This document shows positions 13,167 through 23,820 of a stretch of DNA of 64,000 nucleotides, piece after piece. Positions within the stretch are counted from its first letter, which is position 1. Every line of letters begins with the position of its first letter. The translations under genes and the position numbers were made by a program. Source of the DNA: Paulownia fortunei (taxonomy: Eukaryota > Streptophyta > Magnoliopsida > Lamiales > Paulowniaceae); NCBI GenBank assembly GCA_019321725.1, contig CM033115.1, positions 12,782,673 through 12,846,672 on the forward strand, read 5' to 3'. The notes under the pieces are model-generated. The model worked only from the letters and a program-made list of their open reading frames with translations, was not told the DNA's origin and ran no database searches.

Positions 13167-15269
13167 TGGGTTCATGTGATCCCGGAGTATGCGCAGTGAA
13201 AAATTAAAATTTCTAAAAATATTAAATCATAACAATTATAGTAATACCCTAGATCCAATATGATTTCTAACAATCTCGTATTTTCTAATGGCTATAATAA
13301 AATAATAAAAGTGTCGATTTATACCTTTCTATATATTTCGATTGTCATAGCGTATGAAACAATCAATTGTTAGCCTCTTTTCAGAATTTGGTTAACAGAA
13401 ATCTAAATGTTTTCCCTCTAAAGAGTCCACACTTTGAGCAAGAACACAAAATTAAAATTCCATTAGCAATTCTGATTTCTTTTCTAATTTAGTTGATAGA
13501 GTGTGTATAGAAAATATTAATTTCTATTATCAACTTGTGATAAAAGAATTAACACTTAAAGATGGAATTTTTGAAGAAAAAGGACGGATGAAAAAAATAA
13601 TTTTCTTCTCTTAATTTTTATATGGCCGAAAATTATAAGCATGGTAATTATCCCTCAAATCTTCGGCCATAATGTATTTATAGGGGACAAAAAATATTTG
13701 AAGAGTCTCACTTTTCGTATTTTATGTCTCCTTTTGATTGGTTGGAAGATATTTTTGTTCATTTAAACTTCTTCCAATTTTATCTCTTTTATATTTTCCA
13801 AAGATATTCAAGATTATCTAAGAATTCTTAACTCTTGACTTTCCATCATTTTTCAATCATCTTTATAGTCCTTTCCTAATTTGGATTGGACTTAAAATTA
13901 AATCCCACAATTAATCTAATTAATTGTCTTACCCAAATTAATTAATTCCAGCTAACCCATCTAATCAAATTAGATCCAATTAAATAATCTAATTATTTAA
14001 TTAATTTATGAACTACATAATTAATTTGATCTAATCAAATAATTATTTTACTCCAATTGGGTTCCTTAATCTTATTAGGTCTAATTAAATAATTAAATAA
14101 TTAATTCAATTCATTGAATTAATTTAAGCCCTAATTAATTAATCTTTATTAATTAATTGTATTCAACCCTTTGGATCAATTCCTAATTAGAAATATTCCA
14201 TCTCAAATTGTGTGTGACCCTTTAGGTTTACAACTAAACTAGTGGTGAGCTTGCAATATTTGTAACTTATGAATAATAATAATTATTCTGATTAATTAAT
14301 CCAATTAATTAGTCCGCTTGAAATTAACTTCTTAATTTCAAGAACCTCACAAGTCATGGGAAATACCTAACAAGTGTATTATGACTACCTAGACTTAGGT
14401 GAAATAGCAAGTAAACCTATTTCAATTACAAGTATCATACATGTAAGGTCTTTCCATCAACTAATCTCTCGATTGAGTTTAGGGCATAGATCAATAGTTG
14501 AAACCCTAATTGCTTAATAACTATGATTCCATTTTAAGTTTCAATGACTCATGATAAATCGTTAGAAAACTCCCGTCTAACATTAATCTTGCCTTGGTTA
14601 AGGACTTCTGAGTCATGAACTATGAAAACATAGAAAATTCCCTTGTTCTACCATACAAGTGATGGATCTTTTTTGACCACTCATTAACCTCCATACACAT
14701 CAATGTAACATCCAATGTATCCCTTTTATGATTGTCAGACAATCAGAAGATATATCAAAATGAAACACGGCATGCATAAGGCTACTATGGTGTCTCAAGG
14801 CAAAAGATTAATCGTGTACTGTCATAATATGGAATTTTCTTATTTCGATAAACAAATTTCCAATTAAGAAATTCCAGTGGTCCTGTTCAGTATACTTGTT
14901 CCCTAACAAGCACCCACATACATGCATTAGCGTCACTACGCCAATGTCCATGGAGCAAGACATCTTCCTCATACGAGCATGCATTGTATGCACGAGTCCA
15001 TTGGGCTATTCGATGTCCCATCACAAAAAACTCTTGATTCAAAACTAATTTAAGACCAAAGCCATAGAGGTGTATTCCATGATCACCACCAAATGTGTTA
15101 CCATGCCCTGCAGCTAAGCTTGGTCTAGAAACTTTATCTAATTGCAAGAAGTAATTAAAGATTAAGAAATTTGCCTTTTTATTAATATGATTTGAAAAAG
15201 ATTATTTTTACAAATACAAGAGTATAAAGGATGCACAATCTAATTGGCATGCCGGACACTACTCTAACA
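13167..15269 (-). repeat. Copia B 5' LTR
   Basis: It runs TGTTAGAGTAG (15269) to a terminal CCCA (13167) on the minus strand and is followed by the primer-binding site. About 1 kb aligns with the truncated 3' LTR. Visible mismatches suggest an old insertion. Confidence 0.75.
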
Positions 15270-16080
15270 CATGTAAATGCTCAGAGATAACTCTGAGCAC
15301 TTCCAACACTCTACAAACATAATTAATCACCATATCAGGCATGTGCTTAGAGTTCTAAATTGCTTGGCTCTTTGCCCTAAATTTATTGAAGTACTAGAAC
15401 AAATTTTGAGCAACACTAAATCTCATCCATATTTTAAAGTTAGTACCGAATTTCATAAAAATAGTTGTATATGTAATGCGTGTAATAATTCTCCCAAACA
15501 CACATATATTATTGCAATATAGGATTGTGTGGAGCTATTGAGGGGATAATTATATCGGCATGGGAACCAATGTATAGGCACAATTTATATTGATCAAGGA
15601 AGTCCTTAGTGTCCCAAAATATGCTTGTCATTAATGACTTCGAGTTGATGTTCACATATGTTTATGCTGGTGGGATGGCAGTGCTAACGATGTCTGAGTT
15701 CTGATGAGTGCCATTGTTAATGACTCATCATTTCTAGTTCCTCCACCATGTTGGATAAGTTAATGTTAATCATATTTACCAGCAAGAGGTACATGTGGCA
15801 TTACTTATTGTTATATTTACACTTTGTTGAATAATAGGGATATACTATCTTGTCGAATCTGGGTACGCAAATGACATTTGCTTCATTGCTCCTCATAGAT
15901 AAGACGCACCATCACCTTAATAGGGAATGCCAAGTTACTTTTTAATTTTTCATACTTAATTTCCATTGCGTGTTATGTACTTCACAATTTCATACACTAA
16001 TATAATAGGGATGATGAAATATTCAACTTGGATGATGATGAAGTCAATGATGATGGTGACAGTGTAGAACACATGGGTAA
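15270..16080 (+). pseudogene. PIF/Harbinger transposase remnant (HARBI1/ALP1-like)
   Basis: Plus-strand frames carry segments of the plant HARBI1/ALP1-like DDE transposase in the right order. SEHFQHSTNIINHHIRHVL (15277-15522) matches the region before the catalytic core. A degraded GTNV replaces the GTHV motif. SQNMLVINDFELMFTYVYAG follows at about 15610-15670, then WDGSAND after a one-base shift. YYLVESGYAND and FIAPHR lie near 15850-15900, and an acidic tail DDEIFNLDDDEVNDDGD at about 16010-16060. The middle of the C-terminal half is missing and the N-terminus is cut by the Copia B LTR at 15269. Stops and frameshifts show it is dead. No terminal inverted repeats were found. Confidence 0.7.
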
Positions 16081-17161
16081 TTTGATTTTTTTGATAATTA
16101 TGTTACTCTTTAATGCATATAGTCTTAGGATATGTACTCATTTCAGTTTGTACTATGTATATGATATGCTTACGTACTTTCTATATTTATTCATCCATTT
16201 GCATTTTCTCTTTTTGTAATGTATCTTATATGAATTTTATAGTTGTTAGCAAGGATGCAACTCAAAATTTTAAATTATACAGTAGTCCAAGTACCACATT
16301 TCAATTTTCACGAGAGTAATTATCTCTTCACAAAAGCCAATAATTCCCCCCTACTATTGCCATATGCCCCGACCACAAAAACAATTATTGTCACATAGGC
16401 CAATAGTCCCTTCCCCAATAATTGCTCCTCTTGGGAGTCAAACCCTTTATTTGCATGTCTATAACGTCACACAGATTATATATATATATTCGATAATTTA
16501 CCTAAGTTATGCATTGAAATTATTATGTATGGGTAATCAAATTTAACTATAGGTATGAGTGCAATTTCCTAGATTTAAATCAAAATGCTGAGGGTAATTT
16601 ATGGGGTTTCAAAAATTGAGGAAAGGTTCATCCATATGGTTCCTTAAGAGAACTAGAACTTCATTGACTGATGATATCGATGTTGACTTGGCTATGCCTA
16701 ATATTGCAATGAAATTGGAGCATCATTTTCAATGTTGATTCAACATTTTAGAGGTGTGAGAGCATTTTTTGAGTTGAAGGAATATTATACTTTCAAATAT
16801 ATTTCAGAGCAATCGATTGTGGAATATGACCAACAACGCAACTATATGTTTGTACCAACTCATAAGCAATTCGAATTGGCTATGGTAGGTAATTGTCTTA
16901 CATGTACTGTAAAGTCATTTCACTTGTCTATTTTAAGTAATGGTTCACGGGTGTACATTATATATATCATTGTTATTTATAACATACATCGGTGGCTATT
17001 AGAGCCAAGGTATTTTTTCACTTTGGGGATCCACGATGGGACCTTATCAAGTAGTTTTTTGTGCGGCACCAGTATAGTTGCTTCATACGGATGAGAACAA
17101 CCCTGATGATACTGGATATGAGGACCCAATCTAATTTTTAACTCTGATCCTTCAACTTAGT
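16081..17161. other. Non-coding or decayed DNA
   Basis: Nothing recognisable was found. The longest open frame (16732-17094) has no motif I know, and its distal half is low-complexity hydrophobic sequence. Confidence 0.3.
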
Positions 17162-17564
17162 TACTATAGAGCCCAATAGCTCAAACCTAAATCTTAATCA
17201 AGCCCATATTAGCCCAAATTTTAGAAGTTTCTAATTTAGGTAAGATAGATAATATTGGTGAGATTATTAAAAATTATATGGTAATTCAGTTGACAAATGT
17301 ATGATTATGATTTTAAGTTATTTGTTTATTTAGTGGTAGAGATTTGCTAGAAACTAGTATAAATGAGGCTTTCATTTGGAATGTTAAAACATCAAACAAA
17401 AGAGAAAAAAGCAAGAGTGATTAGAAGTAAAGCTTCTAGAGAGAGTTTAGAGAAATATTTGAAAAGTTTATTAAGAGTGAAGTTATATTGAGATTGAATA
17501 GTTTGAATATTCTCTCTTGTAATAATATTTGAGTGATCAATATTTTGAGTGATAAATTTTCAAT
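17162..17564 (+). repeat. Copia C 5' LTR
   Basis: It aligns with 21803-22206 through shared phrases such as aatcaagcccatattagccc and agtgataaatttt. The outer about 20 bases are too diverged to place the exact start. Confidence 0.7.
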
Positions 17565-17568
17565 AAAG

Positions 17569-17580
17569 TGGCATCAAAGC
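17569..17580 (+). other. Copia C primer-binding site
   Basis: The sequence tggcatcaaagc is one base from the common Copia primer site TGGTATCAAAGC and lies just after the 5' LTR. Confidence 0.65.
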
Positions 17581-17924
17581 TACAAATAAGAGTTTGTTGA
17601 GACGAACACGCTGTCGAAAAAAATAATCAGCCAAACTGGAGTTTTGAAGCGCCACTACACTATACCGAAAGTTTCTAAGCTAACTCACCAAGTTGAATCG
17701 AGTCAAACCAAGTCATCTAACCTATTGACCGAGTCAAGGAGCTCTTAACTGAGTATTGACCAAGTTAAACAATTAACTTTGATCGTTGACCACTATTGAT
17801 TAGGCATTAACCAAGCCCAAATTTTAACCTAAGTTTATCCAAAGGTTTTTCAGTATTCTAGATCTATCTGTATAGTCAAAATCTCAAATTTAACACTCTA
17901 TTAAGAGTTAATAACAAATAGAAA

Positions 17925-18850
17925 ATTAGCGGCATTCCAAGTTTCACAACTCAAGGAAAGAAACTTTTACAATTGGAGTATCAAAATGAAGGCACTCTTT
18001 GGAGTACATGATATACGAAAAGTCATGGAGAAAGGCTATGACGAGCCCAAAAATGAGTCAACATTATCCTCCACATAAAAGGATAGTTTGAAGGACTTAA
18101 ACAAAGAGACAAAAAGGCTATCTTTCTTATTTACCAAGCTTTAGATGATGATGGCTTTGAGAAAATCTCAAGTGCTACCTCAACCAAGCAAACATGAGAT
18201 AGGCTCCAAGTCTCTTACATGGGAGAAGAAAAGGTTAAGAAGGTACGATTTCAAACTTTAAGAAGAGAGAGAAATGGTGAAGAATTAGAAGATGTAGCTA
18301 TCATGGAGAAAATTCTTTGATCTCTAGATGCGAAGTTTGATAGTATCACAACTATCATCAAGAAAACTAAAGATCTAGAAATAATGACGATTGAGCAACT
18401 CTTGAGTTTGCTATAAGCTTACAAAGAAAAGAAAGGTGTCGCTAATCAACTCCTAAAGACAGAAGTCCAACCAACCAATAATGAAGAAAACTTCAACAAT
18501 AATAAAAGCCGATGTGGAAGAGATTGTGAAAAAGATGAGGTTGAGGTCGTGGTCATGGATGAGGTTGGAATTTCAACAATAACTCCAAAACAACTATGAG
18601 AAAGGCTAAAGCTATACAAGGAGTCGTGGCAGATGCAATTCAAACTTGAGGTATGACAAATCTCAAATTCAATGCTATAATTGTCAGAAGTTTGGGCATT
18701 ATGCTAGAGATTGCAAAAATCCTCATATTAGAGTAAATGAGAGAGCCAATATTGTTAAAAAAAATAAAAAAGATGGAGGCAATATTTTATTACTAGCATG
18801 CAATGGCAATAAGGTGGAAATGATCAATATTTGTGGAAATTGATGAATCA
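17925..18850 (+). pseudogene. Copia C gag remnant with intact CCHC knuckle
   Basis: Broken frames give MKALFGVHDI, YQALDDDGFEKISSATSTKQ and MGEEKVKKVRFQTLRRE, the standard plant Copia gag sequence. The zinc knuckle CYNCQKFGHYARDC is complete at about 18670-18711. Several in-frame stops interrupt the upstream part. Confidence 0.8.
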
Positions 18851-21790
18851 ATAAGCGGATGTCTCTTTTGGTAATGATTCCAAGGTAGTGGTAGAAGGAA
18901 AAGATGAGATTCTTAACACTTGAAAGATAGGAGACATCAATTTATTTCAAATGTTTATTATGTATCCAATATGAAAATAAATATTTTGAGTTTAGGACAA
19001 CTCTTAGAGAAAGGTTATAATATTCACTTAAAAGACAACCACTTTTCTATAAGAGACAATATGAATAACTTGATTGCAAAGGTACTAATGTCAAGAAATA
19101 GGATGTTTTTACTTAACATTCAAACAGATGTGGCTAAATATCTCAAGGCATGCTAAAAAAATAATATCAATAATCAAATGGCCAATAATGGATTGATACA
19201 GTCGAGTGGACCATCGTTCTGTGACCCGTAGAGGTACACCCACTGTCTTCTCCTGTGATCACCCGAGAAGTCTCCCACCCATGACATTAATCATAACAGA
19301 AGCACAGTCAAGTGGACCATCCTCTCATGATCACCAAAAATTCATCGTGGCTATGGTATATGAGATTTGGATATCTTAACTTTGTAGGACGAGTTATTAT
19401 CCAAGAAGAAGATGGTGAGAGGTTTGCCTTGCATCAACCACCCCAACCAACTTTGTGAAGGATGTCTACCTGGAAAGCAATTCAAGAGAAGTTTTCTAAA
19501 AGAATAAAATTTTAGAACATAGAAGCCACTTGAGATTATACATATAGATGTTTGTGGTCCTATCAGGCCTAGTTCATTTGGTTGAAGTAATTACTTTCTA
19601 CTATTCATTGATGATTTTTCAAGAAAAATATGGGTTTATTTCTTAAAGCATTCAAGAAGTTTAAGGTTGCAGTAGAAAAAAAAGTGGTCTTTAGATCAAA
19701 AGCCATGAGATCTGAACGAGAAGGAGAATTCACTTTAAAAGAATTTTAGGAGTTTTGCGAAGAAAATAAAATTTAGCGACTACTCATTGTTCCAAGATCC
19801 CCCCAATAAAATAGAGTTGCGAAAAGGAAGAACAAAACCATTCTCAACATGGCATGAACCATGCTCAAAAGCAAGAGAATGCCAAAGGAGTTCTAAGCAG
19901 AAGTTGTGGCATGTGCAGTATATTTTTTAAATCGCTCACCAGCAAGAAGTGTATGGTGCAAGATACCATAAGAAGCATGGAATGAAACAAAACCTGACAT
20001 TTTCCATTTGAGAGTTTTTAGAAGCATAGCCCATGTACATGTACCAGATGAACAAAGGAGCAAGTTAGATGATAAAAGTGAAAAGTTCATCTTCATTGGT
20101 TACGACAATAATTCCAAAAGCTATAATCTATATAATTCTAATAATATAAAAATAATCATCAACCGTGATGTTATTTTTGATAAAGAAGGCAAATGGAATT
20201 GGGTACCACAACATAAAGATTACAACTTCACTCTTGAATTTTAAGATGATGAACAAACAACTATCGAGCAATCAAGAGAAGAGCCTATTATGCCACATGC
20301 TTCACCATTGTCAATTGATGATAGAAATTTACTACCATCTTTCTTAACTGAGAGGAATGAAGAGCGTATAAGAAGTTTTCAAGAACTCTACAAGGTAACT
20401 GATAGGCTTGAAAATCTTACCCTATTTTGCCTCTTCGCATATTGTGAGCCTGTAAACTTTCTAGAAGTTGCACAAAATGCAAAATGGAGAAATGCAATGG
20501 ATGAAGAAATTAGAGCCATCAAGAAAAATGACACTTGGGAACTTGCTTCACTTTCCAAAGGTCATAAAGCAATTGGTGTAAAGTGGGTATACAAGGTGAA
20601 AAAGAATGCTACTGGAGAGATTGAACGATATAAGGTAAGACTAGTTGCAAAAGACTATAGTCAAAGAGTTGGCACTGACTATGATGAGATATTTGCTCTA
20701 GTTGCTCGATTAGAAACAATAAGGCTAATCATTTCTTTAGAAGCTCAAAATAAGTGAAAAATACATCAGATGGATGTAAAATCAGCCTTCCTTAATGAAG
20801 TACTCGAGGAAGCAATTTACATTGAACAACCAATAAGTTATGTGGTAAAAGGACAAGAAGACAAAGTCTTAAAGTTAAAGAAGGCTCTTTACTGATTGAA
20901 ACAAGCACCGAGAGCGTGGAATAGTAGAATTGATAATTTTTTGCAAAAGAAAGGCTTCACTAAATATCCTTATGAGCATGCACTTTACATCAAGAATAAC
21001 AACGGTGATATTTTGATTATTTGCTTGTACGTTGATGATTTGATCTTTATAGGGAGTAACCTAATTATGTTCAAAGAATTTAAGAAAGCAATGACAAAAG
21101 AGTTTAAAATGACCGACATTGAGTTGATGGCGCACTACCTCGACATCAAAGTTAAACAAAAATAAAATAAAATTTTCATCTCACAAGAAGGCTACACAAA
21201 GGAGATTCTCAAGAAATGCAAGATGAATGATTGCAAATCAATAAGCACACTGGTGGAGTGCATAGTAAAATTATTCAAGAATGGTGAAGCAGATAAAATG
21301 GATCCAACATTGTTCAAGGGCCTTGTTAGATATTTGAGTGATAGCGATTGGGCTAGAGATATCGATGATCGTAAAAGCACAACTAGCTTTGTATTTTTCA
21401 TGGGAGACACTGCCTTTACTTGAATGTTAAATAAATAACCAATTATCACCCTTTCAACATGTGAAGGTGAGTATGTGACTACTATATCATGTGTTAGTCA
21501 TGCAATTTGGTTAAGAACTTTGTTGAAAGAATTGAACATATTACAAGAAGAGCTAATAGAGATATATGTCGACAATAAGTTAACAATAGTTTTGGTTGAA
21601 AATTCAATTTTTCATATTCGAAGCAAGCATATTGATACTCGATACCACTACATTAGGGAATGCATTGCGAGAAAAGAAGTTCAAGTAAAATATATGAAAT
21701 CACAAGACTAAGTTGCTGACATCTTTACCAAGCTACTGAAGTATGAAGACTTTGTGAGATTGAGAAACTCACTCATCATCATAAAACAAG
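18850..21790 (+). pseudogene. Copia C pol remnant
   Basis: After gag the protease active-site segment is deleted: the frame passes from the knuckle region to FVEIDESISGC without any D-T-G-A. The pre-integrase segment lies at 18920-19156 and integrase at 19400-20240; its second catalytic aspartate is replaced, RSEREGEF standing where RSDRGGEF is usual. Reverse transcriptase spans 20290-21165 with KWVYKVKKNATGEIERYK, a stop in ALY*LKQAP, and CLYVDDLIF. RNase H (21223-21780) has lost the usual stretch between LVRYL and SDSDWARD. The end, SKHIDTRYHYIRE, is well preserved. Confidence 0.85.
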
Positions 21791-21802
21791 TTTAAAGGGG
21801 AG

Positions 21803-22206
21803 TGTTGAAAATAAACTTATTTCAAACCCAAACCTTAATCATGCCCATATTAGCCCAAGTTTTAAATTTTTTTAATTTTAGGTAAGGTAGGTAATGTTGG
21901 TGAGATTATTAAAAATTATGTGGTAATTTAATTGACAAATGTATGGTTGTAATTTTAAGTTGTTTGTTTATTTAGTAGTAGAGATTTACTAGAAACTAGT
22001 ATAAATAGAGCTTTCATTTGGAATATTGAAACATCAAATAAAAGAGAAAAAAAGCAAGAGTGATTAGAAACAAAACATAAAGAGAGTTTAGAGAAAGATT
22101 TAGAAAGTTTGTTAAGAGTGACATTGCATTGAAATTGAATAGTTTGAGTGTTCTTTCTTATAATAATATTTGAGTGATCACTATTTTGAGTGATAAATTT
22201 CCAACA
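21803..22206 (+). repeat. Copia C 3' LTR
   Basis: It starts TGTTGAAAATA directly after the polypurine tract and ends CCAACA, giving the TGTTG...CAACA ends usual for Copia. Length is 404 bp. Confidence 0.8.
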
Positions 22207-22266
22207 TATGAATACATGTAAGTATCAAAGTGTTAATGAAAAGTCATAAAATATGTGTAACTATAA

Positions 22267-22312
<46 letters not shown>
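22267..22312. repeat. Compound microsatellite (AT)7(GT)16
   Basis: Perfect alternating AT runs directly into perfect GT. It lies just outside Copia C. Confidence 0.95.
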
Positions 22313-22314
<2 letters not shown>

Positions 22315-22329
22315 ATTAGATCCACTTTT

Positions 22330-22645
22330 GGTGATTTTTCATTTGGAAATGTTAAGAGGGTGCAAGATGTCAATCTTATCATGATTTGAGGGTGTAAAAT
22401 GCCAAACTTTGATTTCAACAGTGCAAAATGCCAAATTAATGTATTTTAAGGGTGTGAAGTGCTTTTTTTTTAGGCTCGAATTCATTATTCCAATGGTATT
22501 TTTGGTCGGAAAATGAATGAGGGGCAAAGTGCCAACAAGTTGTGATTTTGAGGATGTGAAAGTTTGATTTATTTTTTCCCTTGAGGTGGAAAGTGTCAAA
22601 ACGAGTAGTTTATAGAGTGCAAAATGCAACTCACCCGTTGTTTCT
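22330..22645. repeat. Degenerate ~30-bp tandem repeat
   Basis: About eight diverged units with a core like GAGGGTGTAAAATGCCAAA recur at uneven spacing: gagggtgtaaaatgccaaac, gtgcaaaatgccaaatt, aagggtgtgaagtgc, gaggggcaaagtgccaac, gaggtggaaagtgtcaaaa and gagtgcaaaatgcaac. It is not coding in any consistent frame. Confidence 0.6.
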
Positions 22646-23489
22646 CTATCCTAATCTTAATTGAATCTCTCTTTTCCACTTATTTGCCAGGAAGTCCTTT
22701 AAATGGTAGGGTATTCTAAATTTGCTTGGAAATGGACCAAATGATTTGCCTTCATTCTAGAACATTCTTCGGGTGTACGACTAAGCTAATTGAGCCATGA
22801 GCATCTTCCAGTAGCAAGAGTGCATCCGAAGGGGATGAAGACAACCTTGGAGCCTTCTCCCTAGGTATTTGCGTTGCATGTTGGACGAGTTTTGCTAATT
22901 TTCTGTCCAACTTGACTTTGCGGTTTTGAATACCTAGCCAAAAATTGAGTCAATCATCATCGAAACTGCGAAGATGGTTTACTTGGGTTAGGGCTAATAT
23001 TTTGATTTTATTTTTCAATATTATATTGAGTTATTACTTTTCAATTCCTAAACTTGATTTTTTTTTTTCATTATTTTCAGTTCCTAAATTTGATTGTGAA
23101 TTATTCTAGACTATGCTCAAGATGAATAATATTCTTTATCTCATCTATTATGAATATACTATAATAAGACTTGAGATATCTATGCACAAAATGTGCACTT
23201 AAGTGGAGGTTCTTTTTATTTTAATATGGTAATTAGGAATTTTTAGTTTTTTAAGAAGTACAAGGGGGAAATAAATTTTAATATTGACCCATTTCAAATT
23301 TTACTTAATTGTATTTGTATTTTTATTGTTCTTTTATTTTTGAATTTACTCATAAAACCTTTAATCTAACCAAATTATCATAGCAATATTCTATAAATAA
23401 TTTAATATTTTAGATATGCCTAATCCCAAGCAAAAAATTATGTTTTGTCCCCACAAATTTAGTGCTAGTTTGTTGGCTTTACATGTCAG
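22646..23489. other. Intergenic DNA
   Basis: AT-rich sequence without a recognisable gene or element. It lies beyond the presumed former 3' UTR of IPMS. Confidence 0.4.
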
Positions 23490-23820
23490 CACCGGGCTAT
23501 ACCAAAATTCTACAGCATGCTGAAAGATGTTTTACAAACAAATATCCTGGATGATATATCATCAAACAGATTTTGAAGCATTATTGAACATTGTTTCTGA
23601 TAAAATACTAGATACATGGAGGACATTTTCCCTACAACGCCACCGCAGGCCTCCATCCCACCCCTAACCCTCCGAGAAAATATAAAAAGAAAGGAAAGAT
23701 ACCGAAAGGGAAGTGGAGAAGATCACTATTTTCTCCAACTTTGGGCTATTATTGACAAGACATTTGTGATACAAGTGTTGAGAACCACATGCACAATTAC
23801 TTCATTTCGGATGCATGCAA
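23490..23820 (-). other. Detached 3' end of IPMS: last codons, old stop and presumed 3' UTR
   Basis: Joining the two sides of Copia D at its target duplication continues the IPMS frame on the minus strand as HASEMK followed by TAA at 23799-23797. The sequence below it, down to roughly 23490, is presumed to be the former 3' UTR; this extent is a guess. Since the insertion of Copia D this tail can reach the IPMS transcript only by reading through 5.9 kb of LTR element. Confidence 0.7.
23816..23820. repeat. Target-site duplication of Copia D, left copy
   Basis: The sequence tgcaa abuts the 5' LTR and is identical to 29728-29732. Five bases is the Copia standard. Confidence 0.85.

Larger units (their letters stand above)
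6905..15269 (-). mobile_element. Copia B: Ty1/Copia element with ~2.1-kb LTRs, 3' LTR truncated
   Basis: On the minus strand the element runs from a 5' LTR (15269-13167) through a primer-binding site (13162-13150), a leader of about 1.3 kb, gag, pol, a polypurine tract (about 7908-7894) and a 3' LTR (7893-6905). The 3' LTR keeps only about 990 bp of the 2.1-kb LTR and stops at the boundary with Copia A. Gag and pol are full of stops and frameshifts, so the element is dead. No target duplication can be tested because one end is missing. Confidence 0.85.
17162..22206 (+). mobile_element. Copia C: nearly full-length but dead Ty1/Copia element
   Basis: The order is 5' LTR (about 17162-17564), primer-binding site (17569-17580), gag, protease-integrase-RT-RNase H, polypurine tract (tttaaaggggag, 21791-21802) and 3' LTR (21803-22206). 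The LTRs share long stretches but also many mismatches, so the insertion is not recent. Stops, a deletion over the protease site, a foreign insert at about 19165-19340 and a deletion in RNase H break the polyprotein. No convincing target duplication was found. Confidence 0.88.

Noticed and set aside
16732..17094. 120-codon plus-strand frame
   Set aside because: No family motif was recognised and it has no neighbouring exon structure; kept only as unassigned DNA.
17117..17121. tatga as a target duplication of Copia C (matching 22207-22211)
   Set aside because: LTR alignment puts the 5' LTR start at about 17162, 40 bases further in, so the match is probably chance.
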